From positions 358,273 through 422,272 of the forward strand of contig VZSE01004866.1 in assembly GCA_013398275.1 (NCBI GenBank): a stretch of 64,000 bases of DNA. The letters are read 5' to 3'. Shown one piece after another: positions 36,701-49,000 of the stretch (within the stretch, counting starts at the first letter, position 1; every line of letters starts with the position of its first letter). The position numbers and the translations under genes are program-made. Under the pieces are notes generated by a model. The model was given only the letters and a program-made list of their open reading frames with translations, had not been told where the DNA came from and did not search any database. Origin of the DNA: Promerops cafer (lineage: Eukaryota > Chordata > Aves > Passeriformes > Nectariniidae).

Positions 36701-37710
36701 GGAAGCCAAGTTGTCATTTACTGCCTGTGTTCTGAAAGCATTAGTGGGTACCCAGGTCCCTCCTGTGCTTTGTGCTCTGCTCAGCCTCTGTGTGTGCCTA
36801 GGTAGTAAACTACCATATGTTGTTTATAGAGAATGCACAGGCAGTGTATCGTTTTCCACTTAATCAGGGTGTTCCTAATCGGGAAATTGCCCAGAGAACT
36901 AATAAAGGCAAATGCAGTCAATAACTACTGTTTAAGAGACACTGTAATTCTGCTTAGCAGGAACATCCTCAGGTGATTTACAGGTACCTGGCCATGTCCC
37001 ATTTTTAATGTGAACGTGGCCTTATTTCTCCTAGGAGAGCTTTTAATGTTTTTCTGAGTTATTATGCAGGGAGTGTCTGTACAAACAGCTTCTCTCGCTG
37101 TCTGATCTGTATTGAAACTCTATCATTTCTAGACTGGGTAAGCAGAGTGTCCTCACAGTCAGTGCTGTGGCTGGGTAGCAAGCTGGGCTCTTGCTCTGGG
37201 CAGAGGCACTTCTTTCATTGCCCTGAGGAGTCTCAGGCTGTGGGCTGGTGGTAGTGATGTGATGGTCCTGCTTAGCTTTGCTTATGCTGAGCATAAAAAT
37301 GTCCTAGTCCTGGACACGTGTTCCTGATTTGTGCTGCTTCTTGTGTAGTCGTGGCAAACTATTTGTTCAGCTGTGCAGCAGCTAGATCTGCAGCACAGCT
37401 AAATCTGCATACTGATCTGGCTGAAAAATAACTTACAGAAAAGGAGGAGGAAAGAAGAGAGGTGTCTCATCCAAGTGGTTTTCTAGCCTGGTTCACGATG
37501 TGGCTACACAAACAGCTGTACAAGCACAAAGAAGGGAGTGGTGGGAATAAGTGGGTGAGGTCAGGGAGAAAGGAGGCTATTTAAGTCAGTACTGCTGCCA
37601 AAACATTACTTGCCAAATTACTTTTCAGCTCCTCTGTTTTCTTGAACATTTCCTCACATCTGTTCTGTCATAGTAAACTCTTACGGATGTTACCGCTTCT
37701 GCATAATAAC
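24796..37710. other. AT-rich non-coding DNA
   Basis: No recognised gene. The longest frame is 137 codons (30849-31262, +) and shows no known domain. Points of note are an acceptor-like TTTTTCCCCAG at 25032 followed by AATAAA at 25072, a small CpG cluster at 29190-29280, an acceptor/donor pair bounding 28815-28941, an AT-rich segment with homeodomain-type cores at 31970-32190, an old repeat-like segment at 33991-34132, and the exon-like segment 36540-36608. Confidence 0.55.
33991..34132. mobile_element. Possible ancient amniote SINE (MIR/CORE-like)
   Basis: The order of short blocks resembles an old amniote repeat known from turtles, crocodilians and birds: 'agccttaaataaatca', 'tttttgaatgctga', 'tctgaagttagacatccaaa', 'agtaggact' and 'ctgatttttata...ctcccactg'. 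The match is from memory, is strongly diverged and has no clear ends. It could be chance resemblance. Confidence 0.35.
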
Positions 37711-38005
37711 AGCTGTGCTGGTTCAGACAAAGACTTCATCTAACCCAATATCCTGTCTCCAACAGTGGCCACAGTAAGTAGACCCAGGCGGTAAGAAGGG
37801 GACAAGCCTGTCTGATGTTTCCATGAATGTTCTCTCAGCCTCAGACAATATTTCGCTCAGGGGATTTCTTGAGCCTGATATGGTTCATTTACGCAGTAAC
37901 TGTCGATGGATCTCTTACGTACATGCCCAATTCACGTTGAACACCATGTAAAATCGTGGTTTTCATGACATCTTTTGGCAAGGAGTCCCACAGGTTTCCT
38001 ACTTG
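37711..38005 (-). mobile_element. Ancient CR1 LINE fragment, 3' part
   Basis: Read on the + strand, the segment follows the reverse complement of an old amniote CR1 3' end: 'gctggttcagac', 'catctaacccaatatcctgtctcc', 'acagtggcca', then, after a diverged middle, 'gatggatctct' and 'catgacatcttttggcaaggagtcccacaggtt'. The insertion therefore lies on the - strand. Divergence is much higher than in the other two CR1 copies, and the octamer tail is gone. Similar copies are plentiful in turtles and crocodilians, which points to an insertion that predates modern birds. Confidence 0.75.
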
Positions 38006-41000
38006 GAAGTGTGATCATGAAGTTCATAGGCAGGACAGACCTATCATTTTTATTAATATGTCTTATAAATAATGTTGATTCACCTATAGAACAGATAAAA
38101 ATATTTGAGAAAAGACTCCCCTGAAAAATTGGAAGAATCATAGGATTGGTGACACCTGCTTACTCCTGCTCAGTGACGGTGAAATGTTTTGGTTGTCTCA
38201 GTCCAGTACGGGAAAGAAAGATATAAAAGGATGCTTTCCATAAGCCAGTGAAGGGTAATTAAGTTCTTGGTGTGCTAAGCCAAAATGGCTGGAAAGGAGT
38301 ATCAGGATGTGCATTACTGCTTTCTTCTGCTCTGAGATGAATGAGTTGAGTTTATATCTAAAAACACACCAGTCAGTGGAAAAACTTGCAGCCCACATCA
38401 ATTCTGTGGACAAATGAATTTTTTTAACATTCTGATGCTTGTCTAATTCCATTTATATTCATAATAGATTATAAATGGGATAACTCTGAATGCCATCCTT
38501 CTCTGTGTACATCTGTGCTTTGTGGCCAAGTCAGTGAATTGCAGTGCTGCTTGGGAAGGGTAGAACCACTGAGAGAAGGCTGTGCTGACAAACTTGGGCA
38601 AATTTTAAATGTTTGTTTGGGGATGTGTTTGCTGGGGATTATAATTCTTCCTAGAATGTGCATCCCCATTTACAAGGATAAGAGGGAAAGTTATCCATCT
38701 CTTCTCCCATGATGTTCATCATGTTTCTCAGTGACCAGGCCAGGGATGCAGTCCTGGTTGCTGCAGTGCTGCCTGAGCCACCTGAGTTGCTTTGTCAATG
38801 ATGAACACAGGGACAGAGAATGAAAATATCTGGTATTTATTTGCACAGTAAGATCTTTTTATGAATGGAATGTACGTTCCTTTCTCGTGCCCCCTTGGGA
38901 TGTGATTCCCCCTCTGTAAGGTGTTCACCATTTATGTAAATGATTGTGATTGCCAAGCTAATCAAACCAAGGACAAAAGCTATCACAGGCACTCATCTAG
39001 CATCCCCCCCCACATTAGCTTCTACTTCATTAAAATATATATGACCCAATTCAAGAGCTAATTTGGACGAAACCATTAGGCTTCTGTCCTCATCACTGGT
39101 AGAAGTCTGAGGTTCATTTTCACACATGAGTGAGCAGTTGCAGCTTTAAGATGCATGAAGGTTATTGCTGTGTATGTGATGCATATGAAAGGGAGAGGGA
39201 AAGTGGCAGACAGTGGATGTACTCTTTATTTCTGTGACTGCATCATTTTATGAGGTCTTATTTGTGCTCCACCTGTGGAATGCTAGACAGGATATAAACA
39301 TATATGGCCAAGTTAAACACAGGAAAGGAAAATGGAACCTCTGAGAAGGGAGAGTGACAAGATGATCATATTGCATTTTAACTGTTGCATACCTGATATA
39401 AAAATTGATTGTGATCTCAATGGAGTCCCTGGTGGAAGATATGTGGTTGGATCTCCAGAGGTGTTTGGACCAGGTACAGAGAATCTCTACACACTTTGCA
39501 AAGTTGTTCGGTTTGGTTTGGATTTCTGGTTGGGTTTGGGTTTTTTTTTTTTTCATATTAGTTAGCTGTTTTAAATGCCTTCACTTAAAAGAAGCCCGTA
39601 GCAGAGAGAGTTTGTGAAAATACTTTGAAAGTCCACAGATTCAGAATCTCATGATATTTTTTAATCCAGAAAATCCAGGTAATTTATCTCCATAATATTC
39701 TAGTCTTGGGAAGGATGCCCTGACTAGATTGCGTCACTAATATCTGCCCGCATGTGTGGCTGGCAGGGGTTGCTTTGCTGGAGCCACTATCTGGGGTATC
39801 AAATTGCTCTCCAGACTGATGGATGAGTCACCAGAATTTCTGTTTTGTTTGTGGGTTTTATCAGAGCTCATCAGGTAGCCGTCAGTATGATTGACTAACT
39901 CTGTGCCAAGTGTCAGGCAAAAGGAGCTGAAGTGAAGTAACACAAGTGACAGCTGAAGAATAAGCAACAATCTGTCTTTTCAAATGAGTTGTTCTGTTGG
40001 CAATTTGACAAATTGTACGGTGTAACTGAAAGTTCTAGTTAATGTGCTGCATTACTTTATTTCAAAATATTCTGTTATGAATTGCTTACATTTAAATTCT
40101 GGCAGATCCAATGTTTAATGAAATCAGTACAAATACAGTAAAATTGACATAAAAATACTGAGACAGTGCAAGACTTCTGAGATTTATTCCTAAATATACT
40201 TGCAAAGTCCTGCTTCAGCATTTTTAAAAATAATTTGACAATTTTGTCTTCTACCAAATTAATTGTAATGGGATAGTTCTCAAATATAAACGGACAAGAG
40301 GGAGAAAGGGTGGGATTGGAAATAATTTATTTCCCTGTAGAAACAGCAAACTCCTGCAAACTTTTGCTCAGTAGATTTATTTGGGTGCCACACAACTGTT
40401 TGATCTAATGTATTTGCCTTGCATAGATAATTCATGTTTTTCCCATTCTAAAAAACATCCAACTTCCTTTTTTTTTAGTTGCATCAAAATTACTCTGATT
40501 CCATGATATTAGGATGAAATTTTAATGGGACATGTAAATAAAGAGTATCTTCATGAAATCAAATTTTGTTGGACAAATATGCCAGGAATTTTAAAAGAAT
40601 TTTCTCCCAAACCTTTGTTTTTCCTGTCTGGTAATGCTTTGGAAATCTCACAGCTCTTGTGAATGTCAGTGATTACCCATAGGTTTTTTTTTTTTAAAAT
40701 TACTCTCATTGTATAAGAAGGTGTGAATCATGGTGGATTGAGCACTGGCTGCATTATGACCACGTTTCAAGGTCTTATAATTTATTTCTCACAGGCTGTC
40801 CAGTCAATGTTGCTTTTACATGGCCAGCTTGTAAAATGCTTTACTGGAAAAATTTAAGTGTGATTTTAAACAATTCCAGATTTACTGGTATATGTCTCTA
40901 TGGGGATATCTGTATTCTACAGTGATCTTTCTTTTATTCCTTTTTTTCCCTAGACTGACAAACCAAATTTGTGACTAAATTGAAATAGTCCTTTCTGATT

Positions 41001-44000
41001 CCAGAGGAAGCATCCCCACAGGAAGAGCTGCTTGCAAGCAATCAAGTGGTCATATATTAAAAACTTGTTGTGAAAGGATTTTATAGGTCTTTGTTTTATT
41101 TTGTGTTGCAAAGGACTAGGAGTGTACATTGTCAGCTACCATGCTCGACTGAGAGTGCTGAGTCAATCACTTGATCATTGAAAATGTTCATTAAATTGCT
41201 GATACTCTGTTTTGGGCTAAGATTCTTTGGAGGTTTGCATCAGTTTGCAGGATCTAGGTGCTTTAGGTTTCCTGTCATGCTTGTTAGTCTGATCCAGTGT
41301 GAAAACACGCTGCTTCTGTTGGCAGGCTGCAGCTTAAGCACTTTTTGCACGGCAGTAGATTTCTGGTTTGTCTTCCTGACTGCTGCCTGCTCGTGCTGTG
41401 GTGAAGAGTTACCTGGGAGTCTCCACGAGAACAAGAGCAGATAGCAGGAACAGGTTTTCTTAACTATCACTTCTTGTATGAGACCTTGCAAACAGCAGAG
41501 GTATTTTTTTTGCATTACCCAAGTTTTATTCTCATCCCTCCTGATAACTGCATGGTTGCAGGGAAGAAGCACAGAGTGCAGTTGTCGTCATTATGTTGAG
41601 GCTTGGGGCTAATGCAGTAGACAAGAGAAAGCTACTTCCTAGCTCCCCTGCTGAGAGCAAGGCAGCATCTTCTCGCTCTGGTGGGGCTGGTACCTGATGC
41701 AAAGGCTCTCCCTGACGTTTTTGGTATGGTTTAAGCACCATTGGTATCAAAATGTGTGACTCTCTCCTAGCGTAGCTGAGATGACAAGTTTCTTCCTCAA
41801 AATGTGTGATACTGGAGTTCAGATAGTGACTAGGTGGTCATGGCCTAGCATGGATGAGAAGGAGCAGAGACCTTTTAAATAGAAGATTACCAGCAAGTTC
41901 TTGCAGAGAATATAACCACTACTTGCCCTGAATATATTTATCTCTTCTCTAATAGCTGAATTTGCAACGACATTTTAATGCCTGTGGAAACTAGAGTCAC
42001 AAGAACCCTTTTTTTCAGATACCAGCTTTGTATCTCAGCCTTTCAAAGGCAGAAGCTGGTGCAGTGTGTGCTGGAAGCAGCCAGGCTGAGCTAACTTTGG
42101 CAGCCCCTGCTGCAGCTGCAGCCAGGCCCATCTGCATGACCAGTGGCCCCTCACTGCATCCTTTGCCTTGGGACTACCTGCTCTGCAGCTGGGTAGGCAG
42201 TTTCAGAGAGGGGAGGAAGAAAAGGAAGAGCTCTAAGACTTCCCTCTCCCCTAGTCAGCCCCTCACTGTGCAGGCCTCTCCTCTTAACAGAGGATGGGTT
42301 TTTTGGAGGACATGTACCTGCCAGCATCATTCCAGAAAGTGTAAGACATGACAATGCTTTTGAGATCCATCACGGAGAGCTGTAGTTTGAATCTCTTGGC
42401 AAGAGTTTAAAAAAGAAAAAAAGATGATTGTACTATCCTTACTTCTCTATCCCAGTTTAAAAGAACGTGGATGTTAGCATTTTCTCTTCCATTTTCGTAA
42501 GGATGAACGCTAACCCAGAGGTGATGATGGTAACAGTTGATGGGTTTACCTTTTTTGTGTAGTGAGTGTTGTATTATCCTTTTGTTCCATGACTTATGAT
42601 TAAAAGTAAAACTGCTGACAGTTCTGAGAATGCAGGGGAGGTTTGGCTAACATACATATCAAAATTTTAAAAAATTAGCCTGAAATAAAATCCCATTCTT
42701 TATTAGTGAGAATATTTCTTTCAGCCTAGTTTTTCCAAGGCTGATGATAAAATTATGTTATCTAAATTCAAACAACTATATTTGAAATATTTTATTACTT
42801 TGTTGGCTGCCTTTTTTATTATATATCCCCAGACTTTTGAAACACAGAGGTAATCTTCTTAAACTATCCCACCATTGCCTTAGTTTGAAAATTAGCTTCT
42901 TGAAATATCAGCTGTACATATCTTGCATTTAATAAATTAATATATTAAAGAAGCTATAAATCCATTATTCAATTACTGTGCATCAGGCACCAAACATCCT
43001 AGTATGTTAGATGAAGCATCAATAAAAATCTATTTCATCAGCATTCCTTAGCAGTGAACTAGCTGCTTTGGAACAAAGGAGAGCACACACGTGCAAATCC
43101 CTCTCTCTAAATGTTTTCAGATGATATGACTGAAACACAAATGTCCTGTGCAGTAAATCTGTGTATAATCATGGAATTTGTTGTGTGTGAAATGCAATTT
43201 GCATTTCACTCCTGGAAGAAGGTTGTATACATTTGTTTGTATTATGTATGTCTGAGCGACAGATACGGATCCCACTAGTAAGAAACACATGGTAAAATCT
43301 ACATGCTGAGAAAAAAAAGTGTATCTAAACATTAAAACTGTGCTGAGCACTGGCAACAGTCCAGAATCAAAACTGTCATGGTTTGTATGTGTCTGCCTGT
43401 TTCCTTCTTCTTAAAGATTTTCAAATCTTTGCTTGAGAGCAGGGTCTTCCAGATAGTTCATAGAGTGTGCTGCCAAACACTTCTCATGTAGAAGCCACAC
43501 AAAGCAAAACAAGTCTTACTACCTACTGCATGAGAATGATAATATATGTTTATTTTGAGGTGTGGACAATAGACTATAATGAGCTTGCCACCTTTAGTTT
43601 TCTGTTGCTCCATTTGGATTTTAAGCATGCAAGCACCAGGCCATTGCTTGCCATTGTAAACGTCTACAAAATCATGATTGTGCTGGGCAGTAGTGTAATT
43701 ATTGCACTTTTGTTGGCATATTTGTTTAATAATCTGCAATTTGGATTGTCCAGGCCAGGTTCTTCTACGTAAGTCTTAGACCTCTGATCTTTGATGAATG
43801 TTGACTGTGGTTTGTGTAGTGTGCTGACATTAAGGTCATGACAGTGCTCTTTTTCTAGTGACTTCAGTAGAGTTCCTTCCCATTTACATCTCAATAACTA
43901 AGATCAGAGTAAGGTAATTGGTGTTTCGAGCTTTATTTTAATTTCTTTCTGTACTAAAATCCATCTAATGATATTCATCTGCTTGATGAATTTTGAGGAA

Positions 44001-45768
44001 AGGAAAGTAAATATTGCTTTGTAGTATTGAAGTCTTTCCTATACTTGATAAGTTTTATTTTGAAAGTAAAATCATGCAAGCTAATTTTAATGCATTTTGC
44101 AAAACTCTGTTTGTGATCTATGGTTTGTATTCCTGGTATATTCTCTTCTAACCCAAGATCTCCCAGATAGTCATGGGAGATGTTATAAAAGTAGAATAAT
44201 CTCTATTCCTCTTCCATGAATCTGTAAAAACTATTACCACCACCACAAATCTACGCAGATGAAGGAAGCAAAGCAAGTTAAACTTAAGGCAGATTTATGT
44301 CCCTCTTAAGCCAAATATTTCAGCACACATTTGACTACAGACACGGCTTTAATCCATTTTTAGTCAACAAGTCACTTCAGAACGTGACTAAGTCCTACTG
44401 CATTACCATGAGAGGTGAGTGTGGGTGTGCGTTCTTTGCTGGCTTGGAATCTGTTCCAGTGTAACTGCAGGAGTCTGATGGTGTTGTGTGTGTGACGTTT
44501 GTGCCGTGGTAGTTAGGTGTGAGGCCACAGACTGAGTGTGAATCATCAACATCACCACAGCAACACATTTCTTAATACTCAAAACCTTTCTCTCTTGTGA
44601 GACACAATCTCTTGCTACACGACCTTGGGAGAACAGTGCAGAGATTTTTATTGGAACAAGCTAAGCAGGAGGCTTGCATGTGTTGAAGTTCAGCCACCAA
44701 CCCTGCTTTGCTTTGCACAGGACATCTCAGTAACTTCAAGTCCTGTCGTCACCTTCTGGACACTGCCCCAGCATTCTCAAGCACTTGTGTAAAGCTGGGG
44801 TCATCCCCATGCTGATGGATGTGCCAGGAGAGGAGCACTGGAGACCCTGCTGCTCCCTGTACTGCTTCTGCCTGCAATCCAGAAAGGATCAGACTTGGTT
44901 AAACTCACAAACAGTTGTGTATCAGCGGAAAGTACATCTAACTGCACCATGTAGGGCCATCCATGAAATTGAATTATTTGATATACCAGATTGTCAACTG
45001 GTGAGATGCAGTGCCTGAATTAATTACAACGATGTAAACATGCCAAGGGGAGGACCCATCCTTCCATTTGGAGAGTTTGCTCACTGAAGCAGATATCTGA
45101 AGTGGTTTTTTTTAAATAGAAGCATAAATTGATTATTTTGAGAGAATGCAAATGTTCAGAATGAACCATGTTTTATCTGTTTTGGGATTTGAATGACTGT
45201 ACCAGAAACTGAGGCTGGTATCTCTTCTAGTCTCCAGCAGGATGAGGAATTTTGTAGAATGAATCTGGTGTTGTCCTGCCCTCACAAGCAGGGGTACAAA
45301 TGTTTCTGTGAGGAGTCAAAGAGAAAAGATACTTTTTCAATCTTTGCATCCTCGTTTTCAACCTTTGCAACCTTTCAACCTTGTTTTTCAACTTGATGAT
45401 TTAAAAACCATGATGAGTCAAATGTTTTATAAGGCTTTTTGGCTTCAGTATGCTTTTCTTGATATGGATGAAGGCAGTTGAAGCAGAACTTAGAGCAAGA
45501 GTCAGAAGAGTGGCTATGATGAGGTGACCATCATGGGAGTCCTTTTTTGCCCCCATAGTATTTATTTTGATAATAAAGCTCTTGATGGTGGCAGAGAAGA
45601 GATTCATGTCTGCTTGTGAGCAGAAAGGCATTGCAGGCATAGCAATGTTGGGTACCCATTTGAAGAGTTGGCCAGTATTTCATTTGTTGTGGTAATTTGA
45701 GGGTTTTTTTCTCTTCCTGAAAAGCAGCAGGAGGCAGAGAAAATTAAAAAACTATACTGAAGAGACAG
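38006..45768. other. AT-rich non-coding DNA
   Basis: No supported gene. It contains a poly-T run at 39541-39554, a strong acceptor-like tract ending CCCTAG at 40953 with no open frame behind it, a 23-bp near-perfect palindrome at 43187-43209, and a perfect donor GAG|GTGAGT after 44414. The 107-codon frame at 42028-42351 is Ala- and Ser-rich and not recognised. Confidence 0.55.
43187..43209. promoter_or_regulatory. Palindrome containing an octamer (POU-type) motif
   Basis: The arms GTGAAATGCAA and TTGCATTTCAC are exact reverse complements around a single central T. The right half contains a perfect octamer ATTTGCAT at 43197-43204, the classical site for OCT/POU proteins, and the left half a near match. 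A paired site of this kind could bind a POU dimer. Regulatory function is inferred only. Confidence 0.4.
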
Positions 45769-46075
45769 AATTATAGAACTGTAGAATGGTTTGGTTTGGA
45801 AGGGATTTTAAAGACCATCTCTTGTTACAACCCTCCTCCTATGGACAGGTACACCTTCCACTAGACCAGATTGCCCAAAGCATCATCCAGCCTGGCCTTA
45901 AACACTTACAGGGATTGGGCATCCACATCTTCTCTGAACAACCTGTGCCAGAGCCTCACCAACCTCACAGTAAAGAATTTTTTTTCAATTTAAAGTAATT
46001 CCCCCTTGTCCTGTCCCTCCATGCCCTTGTCAAAAGTCCCTCTGCAGCTCTTCTGCAGGCCCCCTTAGAGTACCC
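45769..46075 (-). mobile_element. CR1 LINE fragment, 3' end
   Basis: This is a CR1 3' end in - orientation. On the + strand it starts with a decayed octamer tail ('aattatagaactgtag'), then 'aatggtttggtttggaaggga', 'tggacaggtacaccttccact', 'agaccagattgcccaaagc', 'catccagcctggcctta', 'gggcatccacatcttctctg', 'cctgtgccagagcctcacc' and 'cccttgtcctgtccctccatgcccttgtcaaaagtccctc'. Between 45970 and 46000 the copy is shorter than the usual order, with a T-rich junction, so it carries an internal deletion. The 71-codon + frame at 45786-45998 is antisense CR1, not a gene. Confidence 0.93.
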
Positions 46076-49000
46076 CAGTAACTGTTCCCCAGTTGCTGGC
46101 TCTTGCATCTGAGTGCCTTATACTGTTCTCCACCTCAAGAAGTTTATTTGGAGGTAGTAGAGACACTCCTAAATTAAAAAAGACAACCAAACAAAATCAC
46201 CAGAAGAATTTGTTGTTGAATATGGAAGAGAGCTCATATCTGTCTTTTTTTTAAATGACAGTCCTTGTCCTGGAGGTTTTCTTGTGGGTCTGACTATGCT
46301 CATTTCCCAAAATTTATATCCATCTCTAATCGGAAGTTAATGTGATAGAGTAATTCCAGTCCTGCTTCTGTGCTCTCTCTCTGAATTAAATTACTTGAGA
46401 CAATTTGAGGTGAATAGGGGAAGTACTATCCAGAAGTTGAAACCTTCTCTCCTTCTCTCAGGAATTAAGAGCTATTTTGTGGGTATTCCCATCAAGAATA
46501 AGAAGTTTCCTTCCCAGATGGATATAGTTCAATTTAATAATTTATGTCTACACCAGTATCTGTTAAACTAAGATTTTGTGCCAGAAGAGTGCCAGCTAGG
46601 GTTGAAAAGCCTTTTCAAATGCTCTACCCATCTCCTCCAAATCTGCATTGTTTTTAATATGATACTGTCTGTGGAGTTCACTGACTTAAAGGTGTTAGCT
46701 GACTTTGGCCTAGCAGTACTTGTATAGTGTGCTAAGCACATATCAGTTCTGAGCTTTAGTTCTGGGAATTCTTAGGATTTGCTTACTGACTATATTTATA
46801 GCTGAAATTTTTGATTTTTAAGTGCTACACTGGATGTGTTACACTGCGTGGTTGCTCACTATGACGAAATATTTGTAAAATTTGCTACCTCTCGTATTTT
46901 GTTTTTATTAGTTAAAGAAAAAGAGAAGACTTTCATTCCTGAGAACACTTTGTTCTGTGTTAATGGATGAGATAAAAAGGGTAGAAAAAACCATATGGTA
47001 TGAATCTGTTAATACACAAATGCACAGGAGATTTAGAAAACATGTAAGAGGACATTTTGCCCATGTAATATGTACCCTGTAGCTTGTTGCACTGCAAAGC
47101 AGGTGATGTGTTAAGTGTACAGCTCAAGAGACACACTTCCAGTGTAGTTTTTGATCATTTGAACTAGTCAAGACCCTTATGACTTCTCAGTCTTGAAGAA
47201 ATAGGTTACTTTTTTTTTGTCTTGAATTAACCATTGCATTTGTAGTTCAGCAATATTTAAATACTACATAAACTTTCAGAGCTTTCATTTCTCTTTTGCT
47301 GTACAGATTATAGTCATTTTTGGAGACGGTGTAGTCCTTTCTAATCACAATATAAGAGTTGCTGATTATTTCACATTATTTCCTGAAATGTTTACATTTC
47401 TAGGTATATTCCAGGAGAGGAGGCAGATGTAACATAACATTATGGTTTTCTTTTCCATCCACATGATTAATTTTTTTCTCATTATATGGATACAACCTAA
47501 GATTTATCAATTTCAATTTATCAGGTCATAATGGCCTTCTTTCCAGATGTAATATATTGAGCCCAACAGACAGCAGCCTTTTAACATTTCTGTCTTTTAA
47601 ATTGCTATTTATGTGGAGAAGACGAGTCAGTGGAATCAGCTGGATTCACATTTTCCCAAGTCTTCATAATGGAAGACACGGGGGGAAAATAAACTTCTGA
47701 GTGTCTTCTGGGTCTAACTGCCAGAGGTGGGTTATTCTCTGCCTACACTAATCTATCATAAGTTATTATTTGTGGTCCACAAGCTAATAAATTGTACTAT
47801 GTGCTAGCAGGGAGGGTAAAATATAACCTCGAGAATTTGATATCCTTTTGTACTGAGGGCTAGATAAGACATGGATTCTTTATTTACCGTGGAGATTCAG
47901 AAATAGTTTCGTATTTAATGGCGGCTATTGATTTACTAGGATTTGGAACAAGGAGTTCTTTTGCTCATGCGTGTAGTCACAGCAAACGGAATTTTCAAAT
48001 CCCAGACACATCTAAAGGTGTATCCCTAAATCAGCATAAAGTGTTAGTCTTTGGATTTCTCGTATTGCACTGTCTTCGATGGAGAGGAATCAGGAGATGG
48101 GTATTAGCTCCCCTTGTACACGGAAAGGCACTCAGATATGTCACTCCTGCATCAGCCTGGCCCATGAAAAGCCTTCTGACCCCAAATCTGGGATGTGTAG
48201 CCTATCTCATAGATAAGATTTTATCACTCCCTCTTAAATAACCAAGTGACCTGATCTGCATCAATGCTAAGCACTCACACCTTCTAATAACTTTAAAGTT
48301 TCATGGTGTTCATCATTTGGAAACAAGTTACTTTGATAATTTTTTTCCAGCTTTAGGATGAAGTTTTCAGTATTTTAGCCTTTATTTTAATGATTTGATT
48401 ATAGGCTTCTGGGCTGTTTTCTGGAATAGTCTTTTAGATGCATCATCTCTTTGGCTGCTCTTATCTTCCCTCCTTCCTTCTCCCGTCCCTCTGCTCTGCG
48501 ATCCCCTGAGCAGTTACAGCTGCTGTTCTTGCACTGCTCTGGGTCAGCTGTCGTGAGCAGTGCCGAGTGAACACATAGCCATCACTCCTTCCCACCATGA
48601 TATTATCCATTCTCTCAGCCACAGCTGCCCTGAAGAGCAGGGACGATCTGAGCAGCCGTGTGTAGGTGCAGTTACAGTGTCTCTCAGTTTTTGCCTGAGT
48701 TCTGGCAGCTCCAGGCTATTGTGGCTCTGCCTGTGTTCAGAGGCTGAGGAATTGCAGTAATGCTCATTTTGCAGCTTCACAATGCAGCAATGTCTTTGCT
48801 GGATGCTTCTACTCATGACCACGTTGATCACTTGCATGACAACAGCACTTTGGATACTCTGGAGATTTCTGCTTGCAAGGACACCTTCCCATAGACAACC
48901 TCACTCAGTCTTTTAAGGCACAGGCTTTTTATATGTAAATTTGTTAATAAGGAATTTATATTGTACAAGTATTAGTGCAGTAATTCATTGAAGCAGGAGA

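Noticed and set aside
40930..41030. Strong acceptor-like tract ending at 40953
   Set aside because: All three frames close within about 10 codons and no good donor follows.
44157..44183. Inverted repeat ATCTCCCA / TGGGAGAT
   Set aside because: Eight-base stem only; expected several times by chance in this length.
45786..45998. 71-codon + frame
   Set aside because: It is the antisense of a CR1 3' end.
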